Positions 53,825-63,476 of a stretch of DNA of 64,000 nucleotides are shown piece after piece (positions within the stretch are counted from its first letter, which is position 1; the number at the start of each line of letters is the position of its first letter). The DNA comes from Paramagnetospirillum magnetotacticum MS-1 (GTDB lineage: Bacteria; Pseudomonadota; Alphaproteobacteria; Rhodospirillales; Magnetospirillaceae). The translations under genes and the position numbers were made by a program. Location: positions 689,501-753,500 of the forward strand of contig NZ_JXSL01000030.1 in NCBI RefSeq assembly GCF_000829825.1, given 5' to 3'. The notes beneath the pieces are model-generated. The model had not been told where the DNA came from. It did not search any database and worked only from the letters and a program-made list of their open reading frames with translations.

Positions 53825-54775
53825 TTGCGCATCCTGTTCGTCACCGCCAGCCGCATCGGTGATGCGGTACTGTCCACCGGTCTGCTGGCCCATCTGGCGG
53901 AGAGATACCCCAAGGCCCGCTTCACGGTGGCCTGCGGACAAGCGGCGGCGGGATTGTTCCAATCGGCCCCCTTCGTGGACAAGGTCATCCCCATGGTCAA
54001 GCGCAGGCGCGCCGGCCACTGGATCGAGTTGTGGCGCCAGACCGCCGGCATATTCTGGCATCAGGTGATCGATCTGCGCGGCTCCGCCCTGGGCTGGCTG
54101 GTGCCGACCATGAGCCGCAAGATCATCAAATCCTCGTGGGAACCCAAGCACCGGCTGTTGCATCTGTCCGCCCTGCTGGGCCTCGACCACCCGTTGCCCC
54201 CCGTTCTGTGGTCCACCCCCGACCAGGAGGCGCAAGCGGCGCGGCTGATGGGCGAGGGCCCCATCCTGGCGCTCGGCCCCGGCGCCAATTGGACGCCCAA
54301 GCAATGGCCCGCCGAACGCTTCGCCCAGTTGGCCGGGCGGCTGACCGGTGACGGCGGCATCCTGGCTGGAGCCAAGGTGGCGCTGTTCGGAGCCGAGAGC
54401 GAACGGCCCTCCCTTCATGCGCTGATCGAGGCCGTTCCGATCGAAAGGCGTCTTGACCTGATCGGGCGCGTCGATCTGGCCACAATTCACGCCTGCCTCA
54501 AGCGGGCCAGCCTGTATGTGGGCAATGATTCCGGCCTGATGCACATCGCCGCCGCATCGCATGTCCCCACGCTGGGCCTGTTCGGCCCGTCATCGGAAGT
54601 GTTCTACGGCCCCTTCGGCCCCCTTTGCGCCGCGGTGCGCGGGGCCCGCAGCTTCGAAGACATCTGCCACGCCCCCGATTTCAACCATCGCCGCCCCGAC
54701 TGTCTGATGCTCGACCTGGACGTGGACAAGGTGGCCGAAGCCGCCGCTGGCCTCATGGCCGGAGGCCGGGCATGA
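53825..54775 (+). CDS. Glycosyltransferase family 9 (heptosyltransferase-like)
   Basis: 316 aa from a TTG at 53825; the frame is open further back into the dehydrogenase gene. N-terminal ILFVTASRIGDAVLSTGLL, central LALGPGANWTPKQWPAERFA and YVGNDSGLMHIAAA near 235 are GT9 hallmarks. It transfers L-glycero-D-manno-heptose, or a related sugar, onto LPS core. The weak start (TTG with poor Shine-Dalgarno) may lower expression. It overlaps the next gene by 4 bp. Confidence 0.87.
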   Translation: MRILFVTASRIGDAVLSTGLLAHLAERYPKARFTVACGQAAAGLFQSAPFVDKVIPMVKRRRAGHWIELWRQTAGIFWHQVIDLRGSALGWLVPTMSRKIIKSSWEPKHRLLHLSALLGLDHPLPPVLWSTPDQEAQAARLMGEGPILALGPGANWTPKQWPAERFAQLAGRLTGDGGILAGAKVALFGAESERPSLHALIEAVPIERRLDLIGRVDLATIHACLKRASLYVGNDSGLMHIAAASHVPTLGLFGPSSEVFYGPFGPLCAAVRGARSFEDICHAPDFNHRRPDCLMLDLDVDKVAEAAAGLMAGGRA

Positions 54776-55938
54776 GCCGCGTCCTGGTCATCACCCTTCC
54801 CCCCTTCGCCGGAGGGGTGCCCGCCAAGTGCCGCATCCTGGTCGACCATCTGCGCTCCAAAGGCCACGAGGTGACGGTGGCCTATTACGCCACCCTGTCC
54901 GACCATCCCGATCTGGTGGCACCCTCATGGAAGCCCTGGCGCCGCCCCAGCACCCTGGAGCGAACCATCTGGAACGGCGTTCCCGCCGTGGCGGTGGGCT
55001 GCCGCTTCCCCGAACTTGAGTTTCCCTATTATCTGCCGTCGGAACGCTGGACCCGCCTGATCAAGGCCCATGACCGCCACATCGCGGTGGGCGGCACCGT
55101 GCTGGCCTCCTATCCCCTGGTGGTGGCCGGGGTGCCGCACATCACCTGGTGCGCCGCCACCATGATCGAGGACCGCCAGGACCGCCGCCGCGCCATGCCC
55201 TGGCCGCGCCGTCTGGTGGACCAAGGCTTGATCGGCCCGGTTCAGGCGCGCATGGAACGCCTCATCCTGGCGGACCAAGGCCGTATCCGCCCGGTCAGCG
55301 GCCACACGGCGCGGCTGTTCCAATCCATGGGCGCCGGGCCTTGCCCGGTGATGCCCATTCCCGTGGATTGCGAGCGGTTTCGCCCGCCCGCCCAGCCCGC
55401 CCCGGCCGGTGTGGTGGGCTTTGCCGCTCGCCTCAACGACCCACGCAAGAATCTCGGCCTCTTGATCGACGCCGTGGCCGGCGGCGCCGATCTGCGCCTG
55501 CGCTTGGCCGGAGACACGCCGCAGGGCGAACTGGCGGCGCGGCTGAATGATCCCCGGCTAAAGGGTCGGGTGGAGTTGGCGGGCGAATTGTCCCTGGACC
55601 AATTGCCCGGCTTTTATGCCGGTCTCGATCTCTTCGCCATCCCGTCGCACCAGGAAGGCTTCGGCATCGTCGGCATGGAGGCTATGGCGTCTGGCCTGCC
55701 AGTGGTCTCCACCCGCTGCGGCGGCCCCGAGGATTACGTCACCCCCGGCGAGACCGGCTTTTTGGCAGACGACGCGGCGGAGATGGCGGCGATCTTGGCC
55801 CGCCTCGCCGCTGATCGTCCCTTGCGCGCCCAGCTTGGCGCCAATGCCCGCAGACTGGCCGAGAGCCGCTATTCCCACCAGAAATTCGCGGCCATTCTTT
55901 CCCAGGCCTGGGCCGAGTGTTGGGGCGAAGAGCCCTAA
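54772..55938 (+). CDS. Glycosyltransferase family 4 protein
   Basis: 388 aa. N-terminal VLVITLPPFAGGVPAKCRIL; C-terminal GT4 region GFAARLNDPRKNLGLLIDAV and IPSHQEGFGIVGMEAMASGL with the EX7E pair, then STRCGGPEDYV. It acts in the same glycan pathway as its neighbours, sharing an ATGA junction with the heptosyltransferase-like gene. A 72-bp gap follows before the next gene. Specificity unknown. Confidence 0.88.
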   Translation: MSRVLVITLPPFAGGVPAKCRILVDHLRSKGHEVTVAYYATLSDHPDLVAPSWKPWRRPSTLERTIWNGVPAVAVGCRFPELEFPYYLPSERWTRLIKAHDRHIAVGGTVLASYPLVVAGVPHITWCAATMIEDRQDRRRAMPWPRRLVDQGLIGPVQARMERLILADQGRIRPVSGHTARLFQSMGAGPCPVMPIPVDCERFRPPAQPAPAGVVGFAARLNDPRKNLGLLIDAVAGGADLRLRLAGDTPQGELAARLNDPRLKGRVELAGELSLDQLPGFYAGLDLFAIPSHQEGFGIVGMEAMASGLPVVSTRCGGPEDYVTPGETGFLADDAAEMAAILARLAADRPLRAQLGANARRLAESRYSHQKFAAILSQAWAECWGEEP

Positions 55939-56010
55939 CCGCTTGCATTCGCGCACCACCTGTGGCTTAGAAGGGCCGTCCGCCGACCCTATTGTCGCCA
56001 GAGGTATTCC

Positions 56011-56721
56011 TTGTCCGAGCCCTCCGCCCCCATTCGGGTCAGCGTCGTCGTTCCCGCCTATAACGAAGAGAAGACCATCGCCCAGGTGCTCGAGCGGGTG
56101 CGCGCCCAAGCCATCCCCGGCATCGAGCTGGAAATCGTCGTGGTCAATGACGGCTCCCGAGACCGCACGCGCGAGATACTCGATGCCCGGCCCGAGCTTT
56201 ACGACCGGGTGGTCCATCAGGAAAACGGCGGTAAGGGCGCGGCGGTCAAGACGGCGCTCGGTGCGGCAACCGGCGATTTCGTGCTGTTCCAGGATGCCGA
56301 TCTGGAATACGACCCCGATGATTACGCCCGCCTGTTAAAGCCCATCCGCGACTTCGGCGCCGATGTGGTGATGGGTTCGCGCTTTGCCGCGCCGGAATAC
56401 ACCAGGGTGTTCTATTTCTGGCACAAGATCGGCAACTGGGCGATCACCTTCCTGTTCAACGTGTTGAACAACACTACGTTTTCCGACATCTATTCCTGCT
56501 ATCTGTGCTACCGCCGCTCGCTGGTGGACGGCAGCGGCTTGCGCACCCAGGGCTGGGAGCAGCATGCCGAGATCTTGTCCAAGGCCGTGGCGGCGGGAAC
56601 CGTCTTCTACGAGACCCCCATCTCGTATCACGGCCGCACCTATGCCGAGGGCAAGAAGATCAAGGCCCACCACATCATCGCCGTGTTCGCCACCATCATC
56701 CGCGAACGCTTCGTCCGCTAA
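56011..56721 (+). CDS. Glycosyltransferase family 2 (polyprenyl-/dolichyl-phosphate sugar synthase-like)
   Basis: 236 aa from a TTG at 56011 (AGAGG upstream). RVSVVVPAYNEEKTIAQVLE, VVNDGSRDRT, and FQDADLEYDPDDYA (metal site) match the DPM1/DPG-synthase class, which makes polyprenyl-phosphate sugars. No membrane helices follow the catalytic domain, as in DPM1. It could supply the lipid-linked donor to the GT-C protein at 24.5 kb; that link is speculative. Confidence 0.87.
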   Translation: MSEPSAPIRVSVVVPAYNEEKTIAQVLERVRAQAIPGIELEIVVVNDGSRDRTREILDARPELYDRVVHQENGGKGAAVKTALGAATGDFVLFQDADLEYDPDDYARLLKPIRDFGADVVMGSRFAAPEYTRVFYFWHKIGNWAITFLFNVLNNTTFSDIYSCYLCYRRSLVDGSGLRTQGWEQHAEILSKAVAAGTVFYETPISYHGRTYAEGKKIKAHHIIAVFATIIRERFVR

Positions 56722-56734
56722 GGAGACCGATTGC

Positions 56735-57214
56735 ATGTCCCACGACCACTACCACGACATCGAACCGGTGACCGAGGAAGAGAAGCTGACCTGGCCCGCC
56801 TTCGATCGCGTGGTCAAGCTGGAGAAGGCCTTCACCGATGCCCGCGGCACCATCCAGCCCCTGGTCGATCGCCTGATGAAGAGCGCGGTGCTGATCGAGT
56901 CCAAGAAGGGCAGCCTTCGCGCCAACCACTATCACAAGACCGACTGGCATTATTGCTATGTGGTGTCAGGCTCCATCGAATACTGGCACCGCCCCACGGG
57001 CAGCACCGAGGAGCCCACCCGCATGATCGTCAAGGCGGGCGAGATGATGTTCACGCCCCCCATGGTCGATCACGGCATGGTCTTTCCCGAGGACTGCACC
57101 TTCCTGACTCTGTCGCGCAATTCCCGCGATCAGGCGGCCTACGAGGCCGATGTGGTGCGCATCGACCTGCTGGCCACCGACGGCCTGACGTCTTGGAAAC
57201 CGGGCGACAAGTAA
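56735..57214 (+). CDS. Cupin-fold protein, sugar-modifying or epimerase-like
   Basis: 159 aa from the ATG at 56735 (AAGGAGA upstream). The cupin metal motif NHYHKTDWHYCYVVSGSIEY near 65-85 and a second set PPMVDHGMVFPEDC near 110 are clear. It begins with a His-rich SHDHYHD. Such cupins in glycan clusters include sugar isomerases and dTDP-sugar tailoring enzymes. The next gene encodes a C-methyltransferase, for which epimerase or isomerase partners are common. Exact role unknown. Confidence 0.75.
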   Translation: MSHDHYHDIEPVTEEEKLTWPAFDRVVKLEKAFTDARGTIQPLVDRLMKSAVLIESKKGSLRANHYHKTDWHYCYVVSGSIEYWHRPTGSTEEPTRMIVKAGEMMFTPPMVDHGMVFPEDCTFLTLSRNSRDQAAYEADVVRIDLLATDGLTSWKPGDK

Positions 57215-57218
57215 GATC

Positions 57219-58463
57219 ATGGCCGGGTCCCACCATCGCCGCGACACTTGCCGTCTGTGCGGGTCAGCGCATCTGACCGAAGTGGTCAAGCTGGCCCCCA
57301 CGCCGCCCGCCAACGCCTTCGTTCCCGCCTTGGAGCTGGACACGGCGCAGGAGCGCTTTCCCCTCGACGTGTTCTTCTGCGAGGACTGCGCCCATGTGCA
57401 GTTGCTCGACGTGGTCGATCCTCGGGTTCTGTTCGAGCATTACGTCTATGTCTCGGGCACGTCGCCGGTCTTCGTGAAGCATTTCGAGGATTACGCCGCC
57501 TTCGTCATGGAGCGCTTCAAGCCCGTTTCCGGCGGACTGGTCCTGGATATCGGATCCAATGACGGCACGCTTTTGTCCTTCTTCCAAAAGGCGGGCATGC
57601 GGGTGCTGGGCATCGATCCCGCCCAGGAAATCTCGGCCGAGGCCACGTCGCGTGGCATCCCCACCATCTGCGGCTTCTTCGGGGCCGATAAGGGCGCAGA
57701 AATCGCGGCCAGCCACGGCAAGACCGAGGTGATTACCGCCAACAACGTCTTCGCCCATATCGACGATCTGTCGGGCGTGGTGGACGGAGTGCGCGGATTG
57801 CTGAGCCCCAGCGGCGTCTTCGTCTTCGAGGTGTCCTATCTGGTGGATGTGTTCGAGAACACCCTGTTCGACACCATCTATCACGAGCATCTGGATTATC
57901 ACTCGGTGGGTCCCCTGGTCCGTTTCTTCGCCGCCAAGGGAATGGAACTGGTGGAGGCCATCCGGGTGGGCTCCCACGGCGGGTCCTTGCGCGGCATCGC
58001 CCAATTGAAGAATGGTCCGCACAAGGTGGGGTCCTCGGTGGCCGAGGCACTGGCCTTGGAGCAAAAGCTGGGCCTGGACAAGGCCGCCACACTCGCCAAA
58101 TTCGCCGCCGATATCGAGGCGCTGGGCGCCGAGTTGAACGGGCTGTTGAAGACACTCAAAGCCCAGGGCAAGCGTATCGGCGGTTTCGGGGCGCCTGCCA
58201 AGGCCACCACGCTGATGTACCATTTCGGCATCGGGCCGGATCTGGTGGATTTCATCATCGACGACAGCCCGCTGAAGCAGGGCCTCTATTCGCCCGGCAT
58301 GCATATTCCGGTGGTGTCCTCGGCCGACGGCTTTGCCCAAAAGCCCGATTATCTGGTGATCCTGGCCTGGAACTTCGCCAAGGCCATCGTCGATAAGAAC
58401 GCCGCCTTCCGTGACGCGGGCGGCAAGTTCATCATCCCTATCCCTAAGGTCGAGGTCGTCTGA
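57219..58463 (+). CDS. Sugar C-methyltransferase (NovU/TylC3-like)
   Basis: 414 aa with the three-part layout of NDP-sugar C-methyltransferases: zinc-binding N-terminus (CRLCG and FFCEDCAH), SAM domain (LVLDIGSNDGTLLSFFQ near 108) and C-terminal domain (GKRIGGFGAPAKATTLMYHF near 310). Family members add a branch methyl to keto-sugar nucleotides. The nearby epimerases, cupin and Gfo/Idh reductase could finish a branched or deoxy sugar. Its stop overlaps the next start by 1 bp. Confidence 0.88.
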   Translation: MAGSHHRRDTCRLCGSAHLTEVVKLAPTPPANAFVPALELDTAQERFPLDVFFCEDCAHVQLLDVVDPRVLFEHYVYVSGTSPVFVKHFEDYAAFVMERFKPVSGGLVLDIGSNDGTLLSFFQKAGMRVLGIDPAQEISAEATSRGIPTICGFFGADKGAEIAASHGKTEVITANNVFAHIDDLSGVVDGVRGLLSPSGVFVFEVSYLVDVFENTLFDTIYHEHLDYHSVGPLVRFFAAKGMELVEAIRVGSHGGSLRGIAQLKNGPHKVGSSVAEALALEQKLGLDKAATLAKFAADIEALGAELNGLLKTLKAQGKRIGGFGAPAKATTLMYHFGIGPDLVDFIIDDSPLKQGLYSPGMHIPVVSSADGFAQKPDYLVILAWNFAKAIVDKNAAFRDAGGKFIIPIPKVEVV

Positions 58464-59524
58464 TGGCCGAGTTTCTGCTGAAATCCGATATCGCTGAAAT
58501 CTGCGAGCGCCTGGGCGACACCGCCCAGGACTTCGCTGGCAAGACCGTGCTGCTGACCGGCGGGCGCGGCTTTCTCGGCCGCTATTTCATGGAGATCTTC
58601 GCCCATCTCAACCAGCATGTCCTGAAGAAGCCGGTCAAGCTGGTGGCCGCCGACAACCTGATCACGGCGGGCAAGGAAGGGGCGCAGATCACCGAATATC
58701 CGCACACCACCTTCCTCAATCACGACGTCATCCAGCCCCTGAAGTGGAAGGGCGGGCTCGACTACGTCATCCACGCCGCCGGTATCGCCAGCCCGTTCTA
58801 TTACCGCGCCCATCCCCTGGCCACGCTGGAGGTGGCCATCACCGGCACGCGGCGCATGCTGGAACTGGCCCAGGAGCACGGCGCCCGTTTCACCTTCTTC
58901 TCAAGCTCGGAGATCTACGGCGATCCCGATCCCAAGCATGTTCCCACCCCGGAAAGCTATCGCGGCCATGTATCTTGCCAGGGACCGCGCGCCTGCTATG
59001 ACGAGTCCAAGCGGGTCGGCGAGACGCTCTGCTACATCTTCCACGGCGAGCACGGCACCAAGACCAACACCATCCGCCCCTTCAACGTCTTCGGCCCCGG
59101 CATGCAGGAGACTGATTACCGCGTCCTGCCCAACTTCGCCAACCGCATCAAGGGCGGCCATCCGCTCAATGTCTATGGCTCGGGCAATCAGACGCGAACC
59201 TTCTGCTACATCACCGACGCCATGGTCGGCTTCCTGTTGGTGATTTTGCGCGGCGTGCCGGGCGAGGCCTACAATATCGGCAATCCCAAGCCGGAAATCT
59301 CCATGGTGGATCTGGTCAACCGCATCTCCGAGGTCATCGGCAAGCCGGTCAACCACAACATCATCGAATACCCGGATTCCTATCCCGCCGACGAGCCCAA
59401 CCGCCGCTGCCCCGACATCCGCAAGGCCAAGCTGCAGCTCAAGTTCGAGCCCAGTGTCGAGTTGAACGAAGGCCTGCGCCGCTTCCTGACATGGGCCGAC
59501 GGTGTCTATACCGGCGAACAATAG
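58463..59524 (+). CDS. NAD-dependent epimerase/dehydratase (UDP-glucuronate decarboxylase-like)
   Basis: 353 aa extended short-chain dehydrogenase. VLLTGGRGFLGRYFMEIF near 29, FSSSEIYGDPDP, and catalytic YxxxK in RACYDESKRVGE near 172; RCPDIRKAKLQL near 320. It is longer at the N-terminus (about 27 residues) than the Uxs gene nearby. Probably a 4-epimerase, 4,6-dehydratase or decarboxylase acting on the branched sugar path. It overlaps the Gfo/Idh gene by 23 bp. Confidence 0.85.
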   Translation: MAEFLLKSDIAEICERLGDTAQDFAGKTVLLTGGRGFLGRYFMEIFAHLNQHVLKKPVKLVAADNLITAGKEGAQITEYPHTTFLNHDVIQPLKWKGGLDYVIHAAGIASPFYYRAHPLATLEVAITGTRRMLELAQEHGARFTFFSSSEIYGDPDPKHVPTPESYRGHVSCQGPRACYDESKRVGETLCYIFHGEHGTKTNTIRPFNVFGPGMQETDYRVLPNFANRIKGGHPLNVYGSGNQTRTFCYITDAMVGFLLVILRGVPGEAYNIGNPKPEISMVDLVNRISEVIGKPVNHNIIEYPDSYPADEPNRRCPDIRKAKLQLKFEPSVELNEGLRRFLTWADGVYTGEQ

Positions 59525-60446
59525 CCCCGTCCGCCTCGCCCTGATCGGGGCCGGGCGCTGGGGGAAGAATTACATCCGCACCATCGCCGGGCTGCCCGGC
59601 GCGGCGCTGGTGCGGCTGGCCAGTTCCAACCCGGACAACCTTGCCCTGGTGCCGCCCGGTTGCGTGATCGAAAGTGACTGGCGCTCGGTCGTCTCCGCCC
59701 CTGAGGTGGAAGCGGTGATCATCGCCACACCCCCCGCCACCCATGCCGAAATCACCCTGGCCGCCATCGCCTCGGGCAAGGCGGTGCTGGTGGAAAAGCC
59801 TCTGACACTGGATCTGGCCGAAGCCGAGGCCGTTGCCGCCGCCGCCAAGGCCACGGGCGTGATGGTCTGGGTCGAGCATACCCAGCTGTTCAATCCGGCC
59901 TGGGAAGCGCTGAAGGCCGATCTTACCTCCATCGGCCCCATCCTGGCCGTCCGCTCGGAAGCGGGCAATCACGGCCCTTATCGGCCGGGCGGCGTTCCCA
60001 TGTTATGGGATTGGGGGGCGCATGACGTTTCCATGGTGCTGGACCTGATGGGCCGCGATCCAGATTCCACCTCCGCCAGTTGGGCGGCACGGGGCGAGAA
60101 AGACGGCGGCGAGGCCGGAGACGTCACCCTGACTCTGGCATTCAGCACCGTAGAAGCGCATATCCGCCTGTGCAATACCATGGATAAGTGCCGCCGCTTG
60201 GCGGTATTCGGCGAGGCCGGAACTCTGGTCATGGACGACCGGGCGACGGACAAGCTCACCCTCCATCCTCCGCAACCGGACGGGAATTGGCCCGTCGGGC
60301 AGGGCCATGCGCTGACGGTGACAGACGAGATGCCGCTGACCCGCGCCGTCCGCCTGTTCGCCGGGGCCGTGCGCCAGCCAGAGCCGGGGCCGAGCCCGCT
60401 GGAATTAGGCCTTCGGGTGGTCAGGGTTTTGGGGGCTTGCAGCTAG
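59502..60446 (+). CDS. Gfo/Idh/MocA family oxidoreductase
   Basis: 314 aa from a GTG at 59502, inside the 3' end of the epimerase gene. NAD(P)-binding [13 protein letters not shown] near 16, [10 protein letters not shown], catalytic-Lys motif [11 protein letters not shown] near 97 and [10 protein letters not shown] near 170. It probably reduces a keto group on an NDP-sugar. Linkage to the C-methyltransferase and epimerase supports a sugar-nucleotide substrate. Confidence 0.85.
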   Translation: MSIPANNSPVRLALIGAGRWGKNYIRTIAGLPGAALVRLASSNPDNLALVPPGCVIESDWRSVVSAPEVEAVIIATPPATHAEITLAAIASGKAVLVEKPLTLDLAEAEAVAAAAKATGVMVWVEHTQLFNPAWEALKADLTSIGPILAVRSEAGNHGPYRPGGVPMLWDWGAHDVSMVLDLMGRDPDSTSASWAARGEKDGGEAGDVTLTLAFSTVEAHIRLCNTMDKCRRLAVFGEAGTLVMDDRATDKLTLHPPQPDGNWPVGQGHALTVTDEMPLTRAVRLFAGAVRQPEPGPSPLELGLRVVRVLGACS

Positions 60447-60513
60447 GGCCCGTTTGTTGTCATCTACATCCGCCGCCTCACTGGGAACGGCAGAACAGCC
60501 AAGGACGAGTTTC

Positions 60514-61464
60514 ATGAGCTATGGTCGCAAGCGGGTACTGGTGACGGGCGGAGCCGGATTCCTGGGATCGCATCTGTGCGAACGCCTGCTGGCCGAAAAT
60601 TGCGACGTCTTGTGCGTGGACAACTTCTTCACCGGCACGAAGGAGAATATCGCGCATCTGATCGGCAATCCCTATTTCGAGCTGATCCGCCACGACGTCA
60701 CCTTCCCGCTTTATGTGGAGGTGGACGAGATCTTCAATCTGGCCTGTCCGGCGTCGCCCATCCACTATCAGCGCGATCCCGTCCAGACCACCAAGACCTC
60801 CGTGCACGGCGCCATAAACATGCTGGGCCTGGCCAAGCGCGTCGGCGCCAAGATTTTCCAGGCCTCCACCTCCGAGGTCTATGGCGACCCGGAAGTCCAT
60901 CCCCAGCCCGAGGATTACCGCGGCTCCGTCAACACGATCGGCCCGCGCGCCTGCTATGACGAAGGCAAGCGCTGCGCCGAGACCTTGTTCTTCGACTACT
61001 GGCGCCAGCATGCCTTGCGCATCAAGGTGGCCCGCATCTTCAACACCTATGGCCCGCGCATGCATCCCAATGACGGGCGCGTCGTGTCCAACTTCATCGT
61101 CCAGGCCCTGGAAGGCCGCGACATTACCATCTATGGCGATGGCAGCCAGACCCGCTCGTTCTGCTTCTGCTCCGACCTGATCGAGGGCTTCATCCGCCTG
61201 ATGAATTCGGGCGACGACGTCACCGGCCCCATCAATCTGGGCAATCCCGGCGAGTTCACCATGCTGGAACTGGCCGAGACGGTGCTGCGCCTGACCGGTT
61301 CCAAGTCCAAGCTGGTCTTCATGCCCCTGCCCGCCGACGATCCGAAGCAGCGTCAGCCCAACATCACCCTGGCGAAGCAGGTGCTGGGCTGGCAGCCGAC
61401 CATTCCTCTCGAAGAGGGTTTGGCACGGACCATCGCCTATTTCCGCGAGCGTGTCGGCCACTGA
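60514..61464 (+). CDS. uxs: UDP-glucuronic acid decarboxylase (UDP-xylose synthase)
   Basis: 316 aa from the ATG at 60514 (AAGGACGAG upstream). [57 protein letters not shown] and YxxxK in [11 protein letters not shown] near 149 give the soluble Uxs pattern; [14 protein letters not shown] and [10 protein letters not shown] are also typical. It converts UDP-glucuronate to UDP-xylose, which may feed the polymer. It is last in the plus-strand operon and ends 18 bp from a convergent gene. Confidence 0.92.
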   Translation: MSYGRKRVLVTGGAGFLGSHLCERLLAENCDVLCVDNFFTGTKENIAHLIGNPYFELIRHDVTFPLYVEVDEIFNLACPASPIHYQRDPVQTTKTSVHGAINMLGLAKRVGAKIFQASTSEVYGDPEVHPQPEDYRGSVNTIGPRACYDEGKRCAETLFFDYWRQHALRIKVARIFNTYGPRMHPNDGRVVSNFIVQALEGRDITIYGDGSQTRSFCFCSDLIEGFIRLMNSGDDVTGPINLGNPGEFTMLELAETVLRLTGSKSKLVFMPLPADDPKQRQPNITLAKQVLGWQPTIPLEEGLARTIAYFRERVGH

Positions 61465-61482
61465 GAGAATGCCTTGGTGTCT

Positions 61483-62409
61483 TCAGGCCGATAGAAATTC
61501 GCCTGCCAGCCGGTATTCCTCGCCGTTGATGCCGCGCTTGAAGGCGGCGATGCCGGGCGTCAGGCGGTCGTCGATGCCACCCAGATCGAGGAACCGCACG
61601 CCGCGGCGGGGCAATTCCACCATGGCGGCCCATAACAGGGCGTTGTTGGCCTTGCGCTTGCGCCCCTCGTCGCCGTTCCAGCCGATCAGATAGGTGGCGG
61701 CATCGCCGTGGCGGGCGGTCAGAATGCCGGCCACCGCCTCTCCGCTCTCGGCAACGGCACGCAGCACCAGCAGATCGTCGGGACGGAAAGCCTGATCGGC
61801 CAGGGCCTGAACCAGCTCGGGCGGCGTGGCGCCGAAGCCGCGCTCGGCCAGCAAGGAGCGGTAACGATCCAACATCCAGGGCAGCAGATCGGGCGAGGCC
61901 TCGATGGTCAGCCCGGCCCGCTCCGAAGCGTTCAGCATGTTGCGCCACTTGCCGTCCAACCGCTTGCGCAAGACTTCCGCCCCAAAGGACAGATCCACCC
62001 AGGCCGAGCACCAATGATCGGCCTTGCGGGCGAAAAAGCCGGGCACGGCACTGCCCTCGGACAGTTCGGGAGCCAGGGACAAGGCCCCCAGCCGCCAGAC
62101 CCGCCAGGGGGAGCGCAGGGCGGCGATCACCGCCAGTTTCTGGTCGAGAGACAGTTCCGCCAGCCAGACCGGCCCCCGGTTGAGCCGTCCCACCCGCACG
62201 AGGCCGCCGATCCGCTTTTCCAGCACCTGGGCCAGAGCCACCAGCTTGCCCTCCTGGGAAATCACGGCACGGCGCGGCACCCAGCCGCCCTCGGCGCGCT
62301 TGGCCTCACCATAGGCCCAGCTTTGCACCAGGGTGGAACGCCCGGCGGACGCGAAGGCGGTTTCCCACTCCTCGCGGGTCATGCCGTCCCAGGTAACGAC
62401 CGGGCTCAT
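61483..62409 (-). CDS. FemAB/GNAT-like acyltransferase family protein
   Basis: 308 aa. The pattern STLVQSWAYGEAKRAEGGW near 25, VDLSFGAEVLRKRLDGKWRNMLNASERAG near 138-165 and the closing LDLGGIDDRLTPGIAAFKRG resemble FemAB/peptidoglycan bridge-type or GNAT_6 proteins. In EPS and PEP-CTERM-linked loci such genes add an acyl or aminoacyl group. Here it shares a 4-bp overlap with a PLP-dependent enzyme. Substrate unknown. Confidence 0.75.
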   Translation of the reverse strand: MSPVVTWDGMTREEWETAFASAGRSTLVQSWAYGEAKRAEGGWVPRRAVISQEGKLVALAQVLEKRIGGLVRVGRLNRGPVWLAELSLDQKLAVIAALRSPWRVWRLGALSLAPELSEGSAVPGFFARKADHWCSAWVDLSFGAEVLRKRLDGKWRNMLNASERAGLTIEASPDLLPWMLDRYRSLLAERGFGATPPELVQALADQAFRPDDLLVLRAVAESGEAVAGILTARHGDAATYLIGWNGDEGRKRKANNALLWAAMVELPRRGVRFLDLGGIDDRLTPGIAAFKRGINGEEYRLAGEFLSA

Positions 62410-63476
62410 GACAGCACCTTGGCATAGGCGCGCGCCAAGGCGGCGGACTCCAACGCCCCGTGCACCGGCAACAGCAGCAGCGAGCGCCGCAAGGCCACGG
62501 CGCCTTCGGCATGACCCGGATCGGCCATCACCTCGGGCGGCAGGTCGGGCCAGCTTTCCACCGGCAGACGGGCGGCGCGGATGCGGGCATAGACCTCTGC
62601 AGGCCGTTCGGGGGCGAAGACGAAACGGTAGGGGGCCGCCTCACCCGGTTCGAACCAGGCAGGCGCCAGTCTGGCCAGGGCGGCGAAATTGGCCTTGCGC
62701 CGCTTAGCCTCCTCAGTCAGATCGGCCGAGCCCATCAGGCGCCGCGACAAGGCGGTCGGACGGCAGGGCGGTGGCAGCGCTCCGCTGGACGGGTCGGAGA
62801 GGAAGTCCACCTGTCCGCCCTGGGGCAGGAGAGGGCGCAAGCCATCGGGCAGAAGCTTCTGGATCAGACGCCGCGCCAGCCATTTCCCGGCATGCTGGGG
62901 CGAGTCCGCCCGGGCGGCGAAGATCTCCGCCGCCCAATCCTCCTCGGCGCGTGGGCGCACCACCACCACCGCGCCATCGGGCAGGGCCAGCAGCTTGTGA
63001 GGGGAATAAAGAACGACGTCGCCCGCCTCGCCGATACCCGGCACCGGCGCCAGGGCATGGGCGGCATCCTCCACCAGCAAGGCGCCGTGTTTATCGGCCA
63101 AGGCGCGGGCTTCGGCCAGGGGCGCGGGACGGCCAAAGCTGTGGACCACCACCACCATATCCACCGGCCCCAGAGCGGGGGCCTTGCGCCATTCCACATG
63201 GCCGTCGATGCCGACCGGCAGGAAGACCAGTTCGGCCCCCAACTGCCGCAAGGGCCAGAGGGACTGGTTGCAGATCCAGCCGGGCAGCAGCACCCTCGGC
63301 GCGCGGCCCTTGGCCTTGGCCACGGCCTGGGCGACGGCGGCCAGGGACCAAGCCGAGCGCCCCATGACCCAACCCGTATCCCAAGGTCGCAGCCAGGGCG
63401 ACACATTGCCCACCGGGTCGGCCCACAGGGCGCGGAGCAGATGACTCCAACAGGGCAGGGGCGCGGTGGTGATCAT
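62406..63476 (-). CDS. DegT/DnrJ/EryC1-type PLP-dependent enzyme
   Basis: 356 aa. Fold type I aspartate-aminotransferase family features: RAPRVLLPGWICNQS, LLVEDAAHALAP near 135 (PLP-ring Asp) and the Schiff-base Lys in VLYSPHKLLALPDGAV near 160. Sequence drifts from typical sugar aminotransferases, so it may act on an unusual amino sugar or amino acid. It is joined by 4-bp overlaps to the FemAB-like gene and the asparagine-synthase gene, suggesting a three-step tailoring unit. Confidence 0.75.
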   Translation of the reverse strand: MITTAPLPCWSHLLRALWADPVGNVSPWLRPWDTGWVMGRSAWSLAAVAQAVAKAKGRAPRVLLPGWICNQSLWPLRQLGAELVFLPVGIDGHVEWRKAPALGPVDMVVVVHSFGRPAPLAEARALADKHGALLVEDAAHALAPVPGIGEAGDVVLYSPHKLLALPDGAVVVVRPRAEEDWAAEIFAARADSPQHAGKWLARRLIQKLLPDGLRPLLPQGGQVDFLSDPSSGALPPPCRPTALSRRLMGSADLTEEAKRRKANFAALARLAPAWFEPGEAAPYRFVFAPERPAEVYARIRAARLPVESWPDLPPEVMADPGHAEGAVALRRSLLLLPVHGALESAALARAYAKVLS

